From Onstottus_B sp035558335 (GTDB lineage: Bacteria; Acidobacteriota; Blastocatellia; UBA7656): a DNA stretch of 5,473 bases. The stretch is taken from positions 1-5,473 of the forward strand of contig DATMCM010000540.1 in the NCBI GenBank assembly GCA_035558335.1, in the 5' to 3' direction. Every line of letters starts with the position of its first letter. Within the stretch, counting starts at the first letter, position 1. The position numbers were made by a program, and so were the translations under genes. The notes under the pieces are model-generated. The model did not search any database and was not told where the DNA came from. It saw nothing but the letters and a program-made list of their open reading frames with translations. Shown here in pieces: positions 5,470-5,473 of this stretch.

Positions 5470-5473
5470 ATAA

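Larger units (their letters stand above)
5188..5473. other. Intergenic stretch without a convincing gene
   Basis: Beyond the ribosome site of the SH3-domain gene nothing codes convincingly. Several frames are open on both strands, but they give Arg/Ser/Pro-rich translations with no recognisable motif, no ribosome site and no signal peptide. The region contains the palindromes at 5262-5283, three GC-rich inverted repeats (5353-5385, 5396-5412, 5425-5439) and a consensus -35 hexamer at the right edge. No tRNA fold was found. Confidence 0.5.

Noticed and set aside
5032..5473. Long - strand frame open from the window edge into the SH3-domain gene
   Set aside because: The translation is Arg/Ser/Pro-rich with no family resemblance and overlaps the well-supported SH3-domain gene in another frame. 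Openness is explained by GC content.

Overview
The window looks like ordinary chromosome from a moderately GC-rich, diderm (two-membrane) bacterium. An Acidobacteriota member, possibly Blastocatellia-like, fits best. This is inferred from the style of the proteins: a two-BON-domain exported protein with a 'LVTLPYYGVFDNLAY' opening, a Do-family protease, a carboxypeptidase Q-like M28 peptidase and a LysW-type carrier protein. No rRNA or other marker gene is present to confirm it. Nothing in the window looks like a mobile element, phage or CRISPR array.

Layout on the left, all on the + strand. The C-terminal end of a gene (2-232), possibly a MarR-type regulator, is followed 20 bases later by a small exported protein with two BON domains (253-804). 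A sigma70-like promoter (863-890) then drives a Do/HtrA-type periplasmic serine protease (984-2438), which ends at a strong intrinsic terminator (2467-2496). Next is an exported M28 zinc metallopeptidase (2550-4001). Its perfect -10 box lies 8 bases before the ATG and there is no Shine-Dalgarno site, so its mRNA is probably leaderless or nearly so. A 10-bp hairpin (4043-4068) closes it.

Layout on the right, on the - strand. A 57-residue gene (4276 to 4103), easily overlooked because of its size, encodes a LysW-type amino-group carrier protein. It has a CxxC...CxxC zinc ribbon, an 'ELEVVGLDPIEL'-type core (here QLEVVGLDPIEL), a very acidic tail and a C-terminal EDWTE where the family normally has EDWGE. 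It converges on the M28 gene. Upstream of it and co-directional lies an exported protein of unknown function (5174 to 4410) with an SH3-like N-terminal domain and a TPR-like C-terminal helix pair. The last 299 bases (5175-5473) hold no convincing gene, only palindromes, GC-rich inverted repeats and a consensus -35 box cut off by the window edge.

How the genes fit together: BON protein, HtrA protease, M28 peptidase and SH3 protein are all predicted to be exported, so the region has an envelope and periplasmic theme. The LysW-like protein is cytoplasmic and stands apart. None of its usual partners (LysX, LysZ, LysY, LysJ, LysK or Arg counterparts) is in the window, so it is either an orphan copy or serves partners encoded elsewhere.
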